Assembly: GCF_008831265.1 (NCBI RefSeq)
Contig: NZ_VTTH01000003.1
Span: 496,001 to 560,000, forward strand
DNA: 64,000 nt
DNA from: Lacisediminimonas profundi
GTDB lineage: Bacteria > Pseudomonadota > Gammaproteobacteria > Burkholderiales > Burkholderiaceae_D
Direction: 5' to 3'
The notes under the pieces were generated by a model. That model was not told the origin of the DNA and did not search any database. It saw only the letters and a program-made list of their open reading frames with translations. Each line of letters starts with the position of its first letter. Position 1 is the stretch's first letter. A program made the position numbers and the translations under genes. Shown one piece after another: positions 36,478 through 45,453 of the stretch.

Positions 36478-37458
36478 TCAGTCAACCCGGATGTTGGCGC
36501 GCTTGACGACATCGGCCCAGCGGGTGATTTCGCTGCGGATGAAGCCGTCGAAATCCTTCGGAGAGTTGGGTACGAACTCGGCCCCCAGTCCACTCAGGCG
36601 TTCCTTCATGTCCGGACTGGCCATGATCTTCGCAATTTCGGCGTTGAGCCGGGCCACGATCGGTGCCGGGGTTCCCTTCGGCGCCAGTAATCCGGCCCAG
36701 GCCACGGCGGAATAGCCGCTCACGCCGCTCTCTGCAACGGTCGGCAGGTCGGGGGTTGCCGTCGAGCGCTTTTCGGAGCTGACTGCAAGCGCGCGCAGGC
36801 GGCCCTGCTTGACCTGGGGCAGCGCGGTCACCATCGATGCGAACATCATATTGACCTGGCCGCCGAGCAGGGCGGCTTCGGCCGGGCCGCTACCCTTGTA
36901 GGGCACGTGCACCATGTCCAGCCCCGCCATGCTGGCAAACATTGCCGCCGCCAGGTGCTGGGACGAGCCGTTGCCGCCGGAGGCGTAGTTCATCACGCCG
37001 GGTTTGGACTTCGCCAGCGCCAGCAACTCCGCCACGCTGTTGACAGGAACCGAGGCGTGCACCACCAGCATGCTGGGCTGGGTCAGCAGCAGCATGACCG
37101 GTTCGAAATCGGCCAGCGTGTCGTACGGCAGCTTCTTGTACAGGCTGACGTTGCTGGCATGGCCGGGCGCCACGATCACCAGCGAGTAGCCGTCCGGCGC
37201 CGACTTGGCCAGGGCTTCGGAGCCGACGATGCCGTTGGCGCCGGCCTTGTTCTCGACCACGACCTGGGTGTTCAGCGCTGGTCCCAGGCGCTGGCCGATC
37301 AGGCGCGCCACGACGTCGGTGGTGCCGCCAGAGGCGAAGGGCACGATCACGCGGATCGGTTTGGCGGAGGGCCAGCCTTGCGCCATGGCCGGCAAGGAAT
37401 TCAGGGCGAGCGCAGCCAATGCGCCGGCCACGAGGGTGCGGCGATCAAACAGTTTCAT
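36478..37458 (-). CDS. Bug/TctC-type tripartite tricarboxylate receptor
   Basis: This 326-residue receptor has the signal MKLFDRRTLVAGALAALALN ending near AMA-QGWP. Family segments are RVIVPFASGGTTDVVAR, VENKAGANGIVG, APDGYSL and VPYKGSGPA. The DRR followed by a hydrophobic stretch could be read by Tat (RRTLV), though most Bug proteins use Sec. It is followed directly by the family-I CoA-transferase and preceded by a second receptor gene 56 bp away. Confidence 0.93.
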   Translation of the reverse strand: MKLFDRRTLVAGALAALALNSLPAMAQGWPSAKPIRVIVPFASGGTTDVVARLIGQRLGPALNTQVVVENKAGANGIVGSEALAKSAPDGYSLVIVAPGHASNVSLYKKLPYDTLADFEPVMLLLTQPSMLVVHASVPVNSVAELLALAKSKPGVMNYASGGNGSSQHLAAAMFASMAGLDMVHVPYKGSGPAEAALLGGQVNMMFASMVTALPQVKQGRLRALAVSSEKRSTATPDLPTVAESGVSGYSAVAWAGLLAPKGTPAPIVARLNAEIAKIMASPDMKERLSGLGAEFVPNSPKDFDGFIRSEITRWADVVKRANIRVD

Positions 37459-37514
37459 GTTGGATCCTCAGGAAGTAGGGGGGCGGCTGGCTTTGCCAGC
37501 CGAAGTTGCTGCTG

Positions 37515-38486
37515 TCAGTCGGCCCTGGCGCCGGATATCTCGACCAGTTTTTTCCAGTGCGGGATTTCCTTGGCGATGAACTCGCGGAACTGGGCCGGGG
37601 ATCCGGGTGCAGGCTCGGAACCCTGGTCGGCCAGCAGCGACACGGTTTCCGGCTGTTGCAGGATCTTGTTGATCGCGACGTTGAGCTTGTTGATGATTTC
37701 GGGCGGAGTTTTGGATGGCACCAGGATGCCGTTCCACAGTGCGACTTCGTAACCGGGCAGCGCTTCATTGATGGCAGCGACGTCCGGCATGGTGGCGGAA
37801 CGCTTCTTGGTCGTGATGCCGATCGCAGTCAGCCTGCCGCTCTTGATGTGCGGCAGCACGTCCACCAGCGGCGAGAACATGGCTTCGATCTGTCCGCCCA
37901 GCAGGTCCAGGATCGCCGGGCCGCTTCCCTTGTAAGGGACATGCAGCATCCTGGTGCCGCCCATGCTGTTGAACAGCGCGCCGGCGATATGCAGGGATGA
38001 GCCGTTGCCGGCCGAGCCATAGCGAACGTCATTTTTCGGGTCGCGGGCATAGGCCAGGAATTCGGCCAGGTTCTTGACCGGCACCTTGGCATTTACTACC
38101 AGCGCATTCGGGATGTAGGCGACCTGCGACACCGGCGCCAGATCACGCACGAAGTCGTACGGCAGCTTGCTGTACAGGCTGACGTTGGTGGCGTGGGTGC
38201 TGGTGGCCAGGAAGATGGTATGGCCGTCCGGCGCTGCCTTGGCGGCGTAGTCGGCGCCAAGGTTGCCACCGGCGCCGCCGCGGTTCTCGACGATCACCGT
38301 CTGGCCGATTTCGGCCTTGAGCTTGGCCGCCAGCATGCGGCCGGTCACATCGGTGCTGCCACCGGGGGCGAACGGAACCACCAGGGTGACCGGTTTGGAC
38401 GGCCATGGCGCTTGCGCCGAGGCGCCCTGGGCCATGAAGAGGGAACTGACTATCAATGCACTGACGATTTTCATAACGGGCCGCAT
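37515..38486 (-). CDS. Bug/TctC-type tripartite tricarboxylate receptor
   Basis: This 323-residue receptor has a signal peptide ending near ASA-QAPW, then TLVVPFAPGGSTDVTGR, VENRGGAGGNLG, APDGHTI and VPYKGSGPA. ATG 38486 is chosen because GGAG lies six bases upstream (leader AATGGAGACAAGC, like that of the 15135 receptor); the open frame runs further upstream without family features. It is paired with another receptor gene, so two related ligands may be captured for the same pathway. Confidence 0.92.
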   Translation of the reverse strand: MRPVMKIVSALIVSSLFMAQGASAQAPWPSKPVTLVVPFAPGGSTDVTGRMLAAKLKAEIGQTVIVENRGGAGGNLGADYAAKAAPDGHTIFLATSTHATNVSLYSKLPYDFVRDLAPVSQVAYIPNALVVNAKVPVKNLAEFLAYARDPKNDVRYGSAGNGSSLHIAGALFNSMGGTRMLHVPYKGSGPAILDLLGGQIEAMFSPLVDVLPHIKSGRLTAIGITTKKRSATMPDVAAINEALPGYEVALWNGILVPSKTPPEIINKLNVAINKILQQPETVSLLADQGSEPAPGSPAQFREFIAKEIPHWKKLVEISGARAD

Positions 38487-38675
38487 GCTTGTCTCCATTG
38501 TTATCTGTTGCGTTGGAAGTCGTTGTAGTTCTGCTTCTTGTGCTGGCATCTTAGCGACGGGACCTGCTGGCGACGATTGCCGATTTGGCCGCGGCTTATG
38601 CCTTCTTGTTATTGCTCCTCTTGCCGGCATCCATCTGTGGAGGTGGGGCCGCTAAATGGTGTCGTTTGGCCGGCC

Positions 38676-39629
38676 TCAGTTCACCGGCGTCAACAGCGGC
38701 TGGCCGGCGAAATGGCGGGTGGCGTTGTCAATGAAACGTTGTACCGATGCCTGGATTGCTTCCGGCGAAATGCCGCCGATATGCGGCGTCAGCGTGGCGT
38801 TCTCCATGCCCAGTAGCTGCGCCGGCGGTGTCGGCTCGCCCTCGTAGACATCGAGCGCGGCGGCGAACAGGCGCCCGCTTTCAAGGGCGTCGGCCACTGC
38901 CTGGGTGTCCACCAGCGTGCCGCGGGCGATATTGACCAGCACCCCCGATGGCCCGAGCGCAGTCAGCACTGCGGCATTGATGATGTGGTAAGTCTCCTTT
39001 CCTCCCGGCGCGGCGACCACCAGGAAGTCGGCCCACTCGGCCAGCGCCTGCACATTCTCGAAAAAGCGGTAGGACACGCCGGCTTTGGGCGAACGGTTGC
39101 AGTAGCCGATCTCCAGGTCGAAGGCTTCGCCGCGGCGGGCGATCTTGCGGCCGATTTCGCCCAGCCCGAGTATCCCCAGGCGCTTGCCAGAAAAATGCGG
39201 CGGACGCGGAATGTCGTCGCGCCAGATGCCGTCGCGAACCATCCGGTTCAGGGTTGGAATGCGGCGCACGGCGCCCAGCAGCAAGGCCATGGCATGGTCG
39301 GCGACGCAGGTGTCGTTGGTGCCGGCGGCATTGCACACGCGCACGCCGCGCGCAGTGGCGTGCGCGACCTGCACGTTTTCAAAGCCGACACCCAGCGTGC
39401 AGACGATTTCCAGCTTCGGCATGGCATCGATTTCCTGGGCCGTCAGGCCGTTTGTGCCATTGGTCAGGACGACCCTGATGTCGGCGCCGCGGGCCGCGAT
39501 CTGGGCGGCGCCGTTGGAGCGGTCACGGCCCAGTCCTTCGTTGGGCGCATAGATCATGTCGAAGGATTCGGCGACCAGTTGCCGGTGTTCGGGGGTGATG
39601 TAGACGAGTACGAGTAGCAGAGGTTTCAT
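38676..39629 (-). CDS. D-isomer-specific 2-hydroxyacid dehydrogenase
   Basis: This 317-residue enzyme has the NAD motif GILGLGEIGRKIA. The catalytic set is Arg in NIARGTLVD, Glu in DVYEGEP and His in TPHIGG. It should interconvert a 2-keto acid with a D-2-hydroxy acid; hydroxypyruvate/glyoxylate reductase-like specificity is possible but unproven. It is upstream of the receptor genes and 78 bp downstream of an FAD-linked D-hydroxyacid oxidase gene, so both may handle the same D-hydroxyacid with different electron acceptors. The 189-bp gap after it shows no other gene. Confidence 0.92.
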   Translation of the reverse strand: MKPLLLVLVYITPEHRQLVAESFDMIYAPNEGLGRDRSNGAAQIAARGADIRVVLTNGTNGLTAQEIDAMPKLEIVCTLGVGFENVQVAHATARGVRVCNAAGTNDTCVADHAMALLLGAVRRIPTLNRMVRDGIWRDDIPRPPHFSGKRLGILGLGEIGRKIARRGEAFDLEIGYCNRSPKAGVSYRFFENVQALAEWADFLVVAAPGGKETYHIINAAVLTALGPSGVLVNIARGTLVDTQAVADALESGRLFAAALDVYEGEPTPPAQLLGMENATLTPHIGGISPEAIQASVQRFIDNATRHFAGQPLLTPVN

Positions 39630-39688
39630 GGAATCGCGGGAACAGGATTGACAGGAAATTCAGTTTGCATTTTGTGGCGGAGGCCATG

Positions 39689-39712
39689 TCCGGCGTCATC
39701 TCCGGCGTCATC
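39689..39712. repeat. 12-bp tandem repeat across a stop codon
   Basis: TCCGGCGTCATC occurs twice exactly (39689-39700, 39701-39712), then degenerates. The second copy contains the TGA stop (39710-39708 on the minus strand) of the FAD-linked oxidase. Confidence 0.85.
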
Positions 39713-41168
39713 TCCCGCGTGCGCTGTCGTGCGCATTGCGCGATGACGCCAGCACGCAGCCGGGATTAAGCAGGCCATTTGGATCGAGCGCATTCTTGAT
39801 CGCGTTCATCAGGTTCATGGCAACCGGGCTCTTGTGCAGCATCAGCGCATCGCGCTTGACGATGCCGATGCCATGTTCGGCCGAGATCGATCCGCCATGT
39901 CCGGTCGCCGCTGCGTACACCATGGAAGTGATGCGACCCTCATGCAGCCGGATCCATGATGTGCTGTCGGCCTGTTCCGGCGCCAGGAAGTTGTAATGCA
40001 GGTTGCCGTCCCCGAGATGGCCGAAATTCACCAGCCTTATGCCGGGAAAGGCTTGCGCTATCGCCTGGTCGGTGGCATCGCAAAAAGCCGGTATGCGCGA
40101 GATTGGCAGCGCGATGTCATGGCGCACGTTCAGGCCTTCCTGTGCCTGCGCCAGCGTGATGGTCTCGCGCAGATGCCAGATATCGTGCGATTGCTGCAGG
40201 TTTTCAGCGACCACGGCATCGGTCGCCAAGCCGCTGTCGAGTGCGGTTTCCAGCAGCCGTTCAAGCACGCCGCGCGCATGGGACGCATTCTCGCTGTCGG
40301 AAAGCTCCAGCAGCACTGTCCATGGCGCGGCCGGCAGCGGCTGGCGCAGATCAGGAAAATGCCGACGCACCAGTTCCAGCGATAGCGTGTTCATTACCTC
40401 GAACGCAGTCAGGGCCGGGCCGGCAGTATCCTGCGCCTGGCGCAGCAGGGCGCTGGCCTGGGCCAGGCTGTCGCAGGATGCCAGCGCGGTCATCACCGCG
40501 GCCGGCCGCGGATAGAGCTTGAGGGTGGCGGCGGTGATCACGCCCAAGGTGCCTTCGCTGCCGATGAACAGGTCGCGCAAGTCATAGCCGGTGTTGTCCT
40601 TGCGCAGGCCGGACAGCCCGCTCCAGATCTCGCCGCTGGCGGTGACCACTTCCAGCCCCAGGCACAATTCGCGCGCATTGCCGTAACGCAGGACCTGGGT
40701 GCCGCCGGCATTGGTGGCAAGGTTGCCGCCTATGGTGCAGCTGCCTTCGGCTGCCAGGCTGAGCGGAAACAGCAACGCGGCCTGTTCGGCCGCCGCCTGC
40801 ACGGCCTGCAGCACGCAGCCTGCTTCCACCGTCATGGTCAGGTTGGCCTGGTCGATCTCGCGCACCCGGTTCATGCGGCCCATGCTGAGCAGCACCTGGG
40901 TGCCGCTGGCATCGGGCACCGATCCGTTGACCAGTCCGGTGTTGCCTCCCTGCGGCACCAGTGGCACGCCATGCAGCGAACAGGCGCGCACCACGGCAGC
41001 CACTTCACGGGTAGAGCCCGGTCGTACCACTGCCAGCGCCCGGCCGCGATGGCGGCGACGCCAGTCCTGCTCGAAGGCGGACAGGTCGCCATCGACCAGG
41101 ACGTGGGTGTTGCCGACGATCCCCCGCAGTGCGGCCAGGACCGGATGGTTGGCGCTGGCCGTTGTCAT
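39708..41168 (-). CDS. FAD-linked D-2-hydroxyacid dehydrogenase, GlcD/D2HGDH-like
   Basis: This 486-residue flavoprotein has a PP-loop FAD-binding domain (about 35-210; VPQGGNTGLVNGSVP, GCTIGGNLATNAGG-like CTIGGNLATNAGG). A C-terminal FAD-oxidase domain follows, with NFGHLGDGNLHYN and SISAEHGIGIVK. These are hallmarks of the D-lactate/D-2-hydroxyglutarate dehydrogenase group, which passes electrons to the respiratory chain or an electron-transfer flavoprotein. It is single-subunit, unlike GlcDEF. A 12-bp array crosses its stop. Confidence 0.92.
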   Translation of the reverse strand: MTTASANHPVLAALRGIVGNTHVLVDGDLSAFEQDWRRRHRGRALAVVRPGSTREVAAVVRACSLHGVPLVPQGGNTGLVNGSVPDASGTQVLLSMGRMNRVREIDQANLTMTVEAGCVLQAVQAAAEQAALLFPLSLAAEGSCTIGGNLATNAGGTQVLRYGNARELCLGLEVVTASGEIWSGLSGLRKDNTGYDLRDLFIGSEGTLGVITAATLKLYPRPAAVMTALASCDSLAQASALLRQAQDTAGPALTAFEVMNTLSLELVRRHFPDLRQPLPAAPWTVLLELSDSENASHARGVLERLLETALDSGLATDAVVAENLQQSHDIWHLRETITLAQAQEGLNVRHDIALPISRIPAFCDATDQAIAQAFPGIRLVNFGHLGDGNLHYNFLAPEQADSTSWIRLHEGRITSMVYAAATGHGGSISAEHGIGIVKRDALMLHKSPVAMNLMNAIKNALDPNGLLNPGCVLASSRNAHDSARGR

Positions 41169-41180
41169 GGTCGACGCAAC

Positions 41181-41768
41181 TCAGCGCTGGCCGTCGCCAA
41201 CCGAGATTTCTTCCACCCGCAGCCCGCCGAGCCGTTCGTGGATACGCGGGCCGGTCGACATGGCCAGCGCGAACAGCAACTCGTTGGGACGTGGCGAATC
41301 GGCAATGCTCACTTCCATCGTGTTGAAATGGCTGCGGATGTAGCAGGCCACGATGTGATGCAAGGGCACGTGCAGCCGGCTGCCGGCGGCGCCGACGAAC
41401 TTCGCGGCCGGGACGATCGACCTGGCATTGGTCAGGACGGCGCGCATGGCCCAGCCACCCGCTTCATGCCACATGGCGCCGTGCTCGAGTTCGCCATTGG
41501 TGCCGACGATGGCACCCTTGCCGTAGGTCTCGATCTTGTCGTTGCCGCCCAGGGCCGCGATCAGTTCCGGCACCAGTTCGTTGGCCAGCACCCGGCCATC
41601 TTTCACAAAGCTGGCCAGCTCTTCAGCGCTGGCAAAGCGGCCGGCGAAGGGGTTGTTGACCACGACAGCGATCACGCCCAGTTGCAGCGGTTTGGCCGCA
41701 ACCGGTCCGCCTTCGTGATAGACGGTTTCGACATTGAGGACTTTCTTGCGGATCTGGATCTGGGACAT
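41181..41768 (-). CDS. amino acid synthesis family protein (PF06684-like)
   Basis: This 195-residue protein resembles the bacterial AA_synth family: KVLNVETVYHEGGPVA at the start, then VVVNNPFAGRF, GALGGNDKIETYGKGAIVG-like GGNDKIETYGKGAIVG, and a C-terminal PHERLGG-like segment. The family's reaction is not established, and members often lie by Bug receptor genes. ATG 41768 has AAAGGA upstream. It is 13 bp upstream of the FAD-linked dehydrogenase, in the same block. The family call rests on the overall pattern only. Confidence 0.75.
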   Translation of the reverse strand: MSQIQIRKKVLNVETVYHEGGPVAAKPLQLGVIAVVVNNPFAGRFASAEELASFVKDGRVLANELVPELIAALGGNDKIETYGKGAIVGTNGELEHGAMWHEAGGWAMRAVLTNARSIVPAAKFVGAAGSRLHVPLHHIVACYIRSHFNTMEVSIADSPRPNELLFALAMSTGPRIHERLGGLRVEEISVGDGQR

Positions 41769-41849
41769 GGCTTTCCTTTTTTGGTTTTGTGATGCGTTGC
41801 CAGTTGTTGGCTGGCGTTACGTTATTTTTGGATGGGTTATCCGGTTTTT

Positions 41850-42764
41850 TCAGGCAGCCGCGGCCGGGTCGGACGGTGCTGCCCCGAATTCGACGCCGGC
41901 CCATTCCTCGAAATGCCTGATGGTGGCGATGTTGTCCTTGGCGCCGTCGCCCTGCGTGATGGCGAAGGCGAGGAACTGCCGTGCTGCGGGTCCGATCTGC
42001 ATCGGCACGCCCAGCTTTTCCGCTTCATCGATGCACATCTTGACGTCCTTGTGCAGCAGTTCGGTGGTGAAGCGCAGCGGGAAATTGCGGTGCAGGACGC
42101 ACTGTGGAATCCGCTCCTGCGTCGAGAACGAGCGCCCGCTGGAAGCATTCAGGACGTCCAGCATGGTTTGCGGGTCGAGGCCGGCCTTGGCGCCGTACAC
42201 CAGCGCTTCGCAACTGGCGACCATGCTCACCGCGTACAGCGTGTTGTTGATGATTTTCATGGTCTGGCCATTGCCGGGCGCGCTTCCCATGTAGAAGATG
42301 TTCTTGCCCAGCGTGCGCAGGATCGGTTCGACTTCCTTGAACACACTCTCGTCGCCGGACGGCATGATGGCCAGCGTGCCTTTTTCGGCAGCGACGGTGC
42401 CACCGCTGACCGGAGCGCCGAGGAAGCCGATGCCCTTGGCCGCAAGCGCGGCAGCAACTTCATTGGTGACGCTGGGTCCGGTGGTGGACAGGTCGACCAC
42501 CATCCTCACAGCCTTGCCTTCAATGACGCCGCCAGGTCCGCACGCAACCTTGCTGACCGCTGCCGGCATCGGCAGGCACAGCAGCACCACGTCGCAGCGA
42601 TTCGCCAGGTCGAGCGTGCTGGCTGCTGGTGCGGCGCCTTTCTCCTGCAGCCGCTTCATTGCCGCGTCGCTGGTGTCGAAGACAGACAGGTCATGGCCGG
42701 CGGCGAGCAGCCGTGTTCCGAAATGCACGCCGATGTTGCCCAGGCCGATGAGTCCGATTTTCAT
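41850..42764 (-). CDS. 3-hydroxyisobutyrate dehydrogenase-family oxidoreductase
   Basis: This 304-residue protein has the NAD(P) loop GLIGLGNIGVH at residues 4-14, DLSTTGPSV in the substrate region, FLGAPVSGG at about 114-122, and the conserved MKIINNTL with a catalytic-type Lys. It belongs to the beta-hydroxyacid dehydrogenase group (3-HIBADH, tartronate semialdehyde reductase, GarR). A semialdehyde/hydroxyacid pair is the likely substrate. It is the first enzyme gene after the LysR gene, so it probably heads the block. Confidence 0.91.
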   Translation of the reverse strand: MKIGLIGLGNIGVHFGTRLLAAGHDLSVFDTSDAAMKRLQEKGAAPAASTLDLANRCDVVLLCLPMPAAVSKVACGPGGVIEGKAVRMVVDLSTTGPSVTNEVAAALAAKGIGFLGAPVSGGTVAAEKGTLAIMPSGDESVFKEVEPILRTLGKNIFYMGSAPGNGQTMKIINNTLYAVSMVASCEALVYGAKAGLDPQTMLDVLNASSGRSFSTQERIPQCVLHRNFPLRFTTELLHKDVKMCIDEAEKLGVPMQIGPAARQFLAFAITQGDGAKDNIATIRHFEEWAGVEFGAAPSDPAAAA

Positions 42765-42886
42765 GCGCTAGCTCCCATGCGTGACGATGCCGGGCCCGAT
42801 GCGCAGCGAATTCGTCTTTGGTGCAATCCTATGGGTACGAGGCCGGCTTGTCCTATTCCGTTTGTGGCGCAGGGTATAGCCTGGTG

Positions 42887-43768
42887 TTAAATCAGTTCGC
42901 GCAGGATTTCGATGAATTTGTCGGCATGGGTGCCGTGATGGTCGAACACGGTGCGGGCGATGCTGGGTTCGAGCGGGATCTCCTCGATCAGCGGCTTGAC
43001 CTGCAAGCCGGGCCAGACTGCGCCCCTTGCAGTGTATTCGTCGACGATGGCGGCGCCAGCTCCGGCACGGGCCAGGGAGCAGGCGATTTCCGTCTGCAGC
43101 ACCGTCACATGCGGGGTCAGGTGCAGCCCCGCGGCTTCGAAAGCGGATGCGACCATGCGCCCGAACTGGATGCTGGGGTGGTGCGTGATGAGCGGGAAAT
43201 CGATCAGGTCGGCCAGGCTTACCTCGTCGCGCCCGATCAGCGCGTGGCCGGCTGGCAGCACGCACACCATGCGCCCCCTGGTCAGCGATTCGACCTTCAG
43301 GTGGGGATGGTCGAGCGGCAGAACGGACACGGCCAGGTCGACCTTGTTGCTGAGGACTTCGGCAGCCATGCCATGCAGCAGGGTGGTGTGATAGTTCACC
43401 CGAATGTGCGGGTAGCGTTCGACGAACAGTGAAATTGCGGCCGGCACCACCAGGTAGCTCAGGCAGGGACTGGACGAAATATCGAGCGTGCCGGACGGGC
43501 CGCGGGCAAGGTCGCTGGCGAAATCGCTGACCCGGACCGCGTGCTGGTAGAAGTCGTCGACTTCACGGAATAGCGCTTCGCCTTCCGGTGTCGGCACCAG
43601 TTTGCCTTTGGTGCGGTTGAAGAGCTGGTAGCCGAGGGACTGTTCGGTATGGGACACGATCCGGCTGACCGCCGGTTGGGAAATGAACAGCATCTTGGAT
43701 GCGCTGTTGATAGAGCCGGTAAGCATGACGGCGCGGAATACTTCCATCTGGCGCAGCCGGAATTTCAT
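42887..43768 (-). CDS. LysR-type transcriptional regulator
   Basis: This 293-residue regulator has an HTH at residues 1-60 (RQMEVFRAVMLTGSINSASK, SQPAVSRIVSHTE). The effector domain starts at about 90. ATG 43768 is the start, with GGGAGA upstream; an upstream frame would add 36 unsupported residues. The N-terminus resembles the LysR/NahR-like catabolic subgroup. It lies upstream of, and on the same strand as, the catabolic block, with 122 bp to the next start, and is the obvious candidate regulator of it. Confidence 0.91.
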   Translation of the reverse strand: MKFRLRQMEVFRAVMLTGSINSASKMLFISQPAVSRIVSHTEQSLGYQLFNRTKGKLVPTPEGEALFREVDDFYQHAVRVSDFASDLARGPSGTLDISSSPCLSYLVVPAAISLFVERYPHIRVNYHTTLLHGMAAEVLSNKVDLAVSVLPLDHPHLKVESLTRGRMVCVLPAGHALIGRDEVSLADLIDFPLITHHPSIQFGRMVASAFEAAGLHLTPHVTVLQTEIACSLARAGAGAAIVDEYTARGAVWPGLQVKPLIEEIPLEPSIARTVFDHHGTHADKFIEILRELI

Positions 43769-44050
43769 TGTCTCTCCCGTGATCTGAATATTTTTTGTAT
43801 GGCGAAGTGCCGTGGCAGGCATCCTGGTTGCAGGGTGCGTTGCGGTCGCCATTGTTTGTATCGGATGGTAATTCAAATTCGATGGGGAGCAGGGGGAATC
43901 TGGCGAGGGGGCGTGCCCGGCAGGCCCTCGCGTTCAAAGTCACTCACCCACGGCTGTGGGTAGTAATCGGCCTTGAAAAGGTGTCTTGAAAGTCAGTCTT
44001 GAACGGCAGGGAAGGGCCAATCGCACTGTGCGCTGCAGCACGGAATTCAG

Positions 44051-45238
44051 TCAAAACGGCGTCTTCAATCCCAGCCGCAAGCGCCGCCCGGCCCCCCATC
44101 CATCCGGAAACTCCTCGCTCTTCCGATCGAAAAGGTTGTCCACTGCGAGGAATGCCTGCGTGGAGCGCGTCTTCCAGCTCAGCATGACGCCGGTCTCGGC
44201 ATAACCGCCCAGGCCGGCGGCGGCGCCGGCGCCGGCAGTGTCGTAGCGGCGGCCGAACCAGGTCAGGCTGGCATGCACATGCAGCGGCCCGTACAAGGGC
44301 ATTGCGAATCCGCCCGTGGCTTGCTGGCGCGGTCGGAAGCGCAGGTCAAGCCCGCTGTCGGGATCGTAGGAGGCGATGCTGGCGGCGTGCAGGTAGGCTG
44401 TGGCGCCGCTGGGCCAGCGGCGCGACACGCTGGTTTCGACGCCGCGCATGTAGACCCGGGCGCGATTCACCAGGCTGGGCGGCGGTCCGCCATCAAAATC
44501 CATCATGTCTCGGTAATAAGCCTGGAACAGGGTCATCCTGGTCCGCCAGTGAGCGTGCTCGCCATTGGCAAAGAACAGTTCCGCCTGCTGGCTTTTCTCG
44601 GGGCCGGCCTCGGCGTTGCCACCGTATGGATGGCCCATCGCATAGAAGCCGGGCGAGCGACTCGCGCGCGACATCGACAATCCGGCCAGGGGACCGGATT
44701 CCTGCGGCCGGTAGACCACGCTGATGGCCGGCTTGCGCAGGGAGCCGAATTCCGCGCTCTGCTGCTGTTTCAGGCCCAGCCGTACGGTCCATGGCCCGAA
44801 GGACTTGTCCGCGCGGCCGGCAAGCAGGCTGCCGGGCCGGTTTTCGTTGTCGCCAAGCAGGGGCAGGCCGGCAATCGCGGGAGCGGAGGGATAAGGGGCG
44901 GGAGGCTGATCCTTGAGTTCGACCTGGAATTGCCAGCCAGCCGTGTTGCTCCATCCGAATGCCTGGCCCGGGGGAGGCTTGCCTGCGGCGGGCCAGGCCA
45001 GTCGCTGGGACTGGCGCAGCCAGGGCCGGAGCATGTCTTCGCGCAGGGTTTGCGGCTGCAGTGTGAAGGCATCTCCAGCGGCTGCTGCCAGTACCGGGGA
45101 CGCGAGAAACAATGTTGCCAGAAACGCTGGCAAGCATGCAGGCAACCATGTTGGCAACCAGTGGACACCCGCATGCGGCAGGCCGGCAGGCAGCTTGCCG
45201 CCATCGGTTCGCACGCTGCAGTCAGGCCGCAGTTTCAT
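44051..45238 (-). CDS. TonB-dependent-receptor-like outer-membrane barrel without visible plug
   Basis: This 395-residue protein has a long basic n-region, then a signal core ([16 protein letters not shown]). The C-terminal half shows receptor-type strand repeats: [25 protein letters not shown] and a terminal Phe after LRLGLKTP, all typical of TonB receptors. Full receptors have about 150 plug residues with a TonB box near the N-terminus and are 600-800 residues long; neither is apparent here. It may be a naturally short barrel or a degraded receptor. ATG 45238 has AAAGGGGG upstream. The 282-bp gap downstream holds nothing I can support. Confidence 0.7.
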   Translation of the reverse strand: MKLRPDCSVRTDGGKLPAGLPHAGVHWLPTWLPACLPAFLATLFLASPVLAAAAGDAFTLQPQTLREDMLRPWLRQSQRLAWPAAGKPPPGQAFGWSNTAGWQFQVELKDQPPAPYPSAPAIAGLPLLGDNENRPGSLLAGRADKSFGPWTVRLGLKQQQSAEFGSLRKPAISVVYRPQESGPLAGLSMSRASRSPGFYAMGHPYGGNAEAGPEKSQQAELFFANGEHAHWRTRMTLFQAYYRDMMDFDGGPPPSLVNRARVYMRGVETSVSRRWPSGATAYLHAASIASYDPDSGLDLRFRPRQQATGGFAMPLYGPLHVHASLTWFGRRYDTAGAGAAAGLGGYAETGVMLSWKTRSTQAFLAVDNLFDRKSEEFPDGWGAGRRLRLGLKTPF

Positions 45239-45453
45239 GGCGTCCCCCTTTCTGCTGTGTTACTTCATGGCTTCATGTTGGCCTGAGGGGGTTTGCGTGG
45301 TTTGCGCAGGCGCAGATCCGTCGCCTGCCGGATGTCCGAATGGCAAGGATGGTGGTGGTGGGCGCCGCCAATTCTCGGCCGGCAAGGCCAAGGGGGGCTG
45401 CAGATGGTAGAATGCCCGGTTCTGCTCATCTGCCGTTTTCAAGGGTTTTCTCC

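Noticed and set aside
43946-43961. small hairpin ACCCAC-GGCT-GTGGGT in the gap after the catabolic LysR start
   Set aside because: Six pairs only, no T run, and no gene ending nearby for it to serve.
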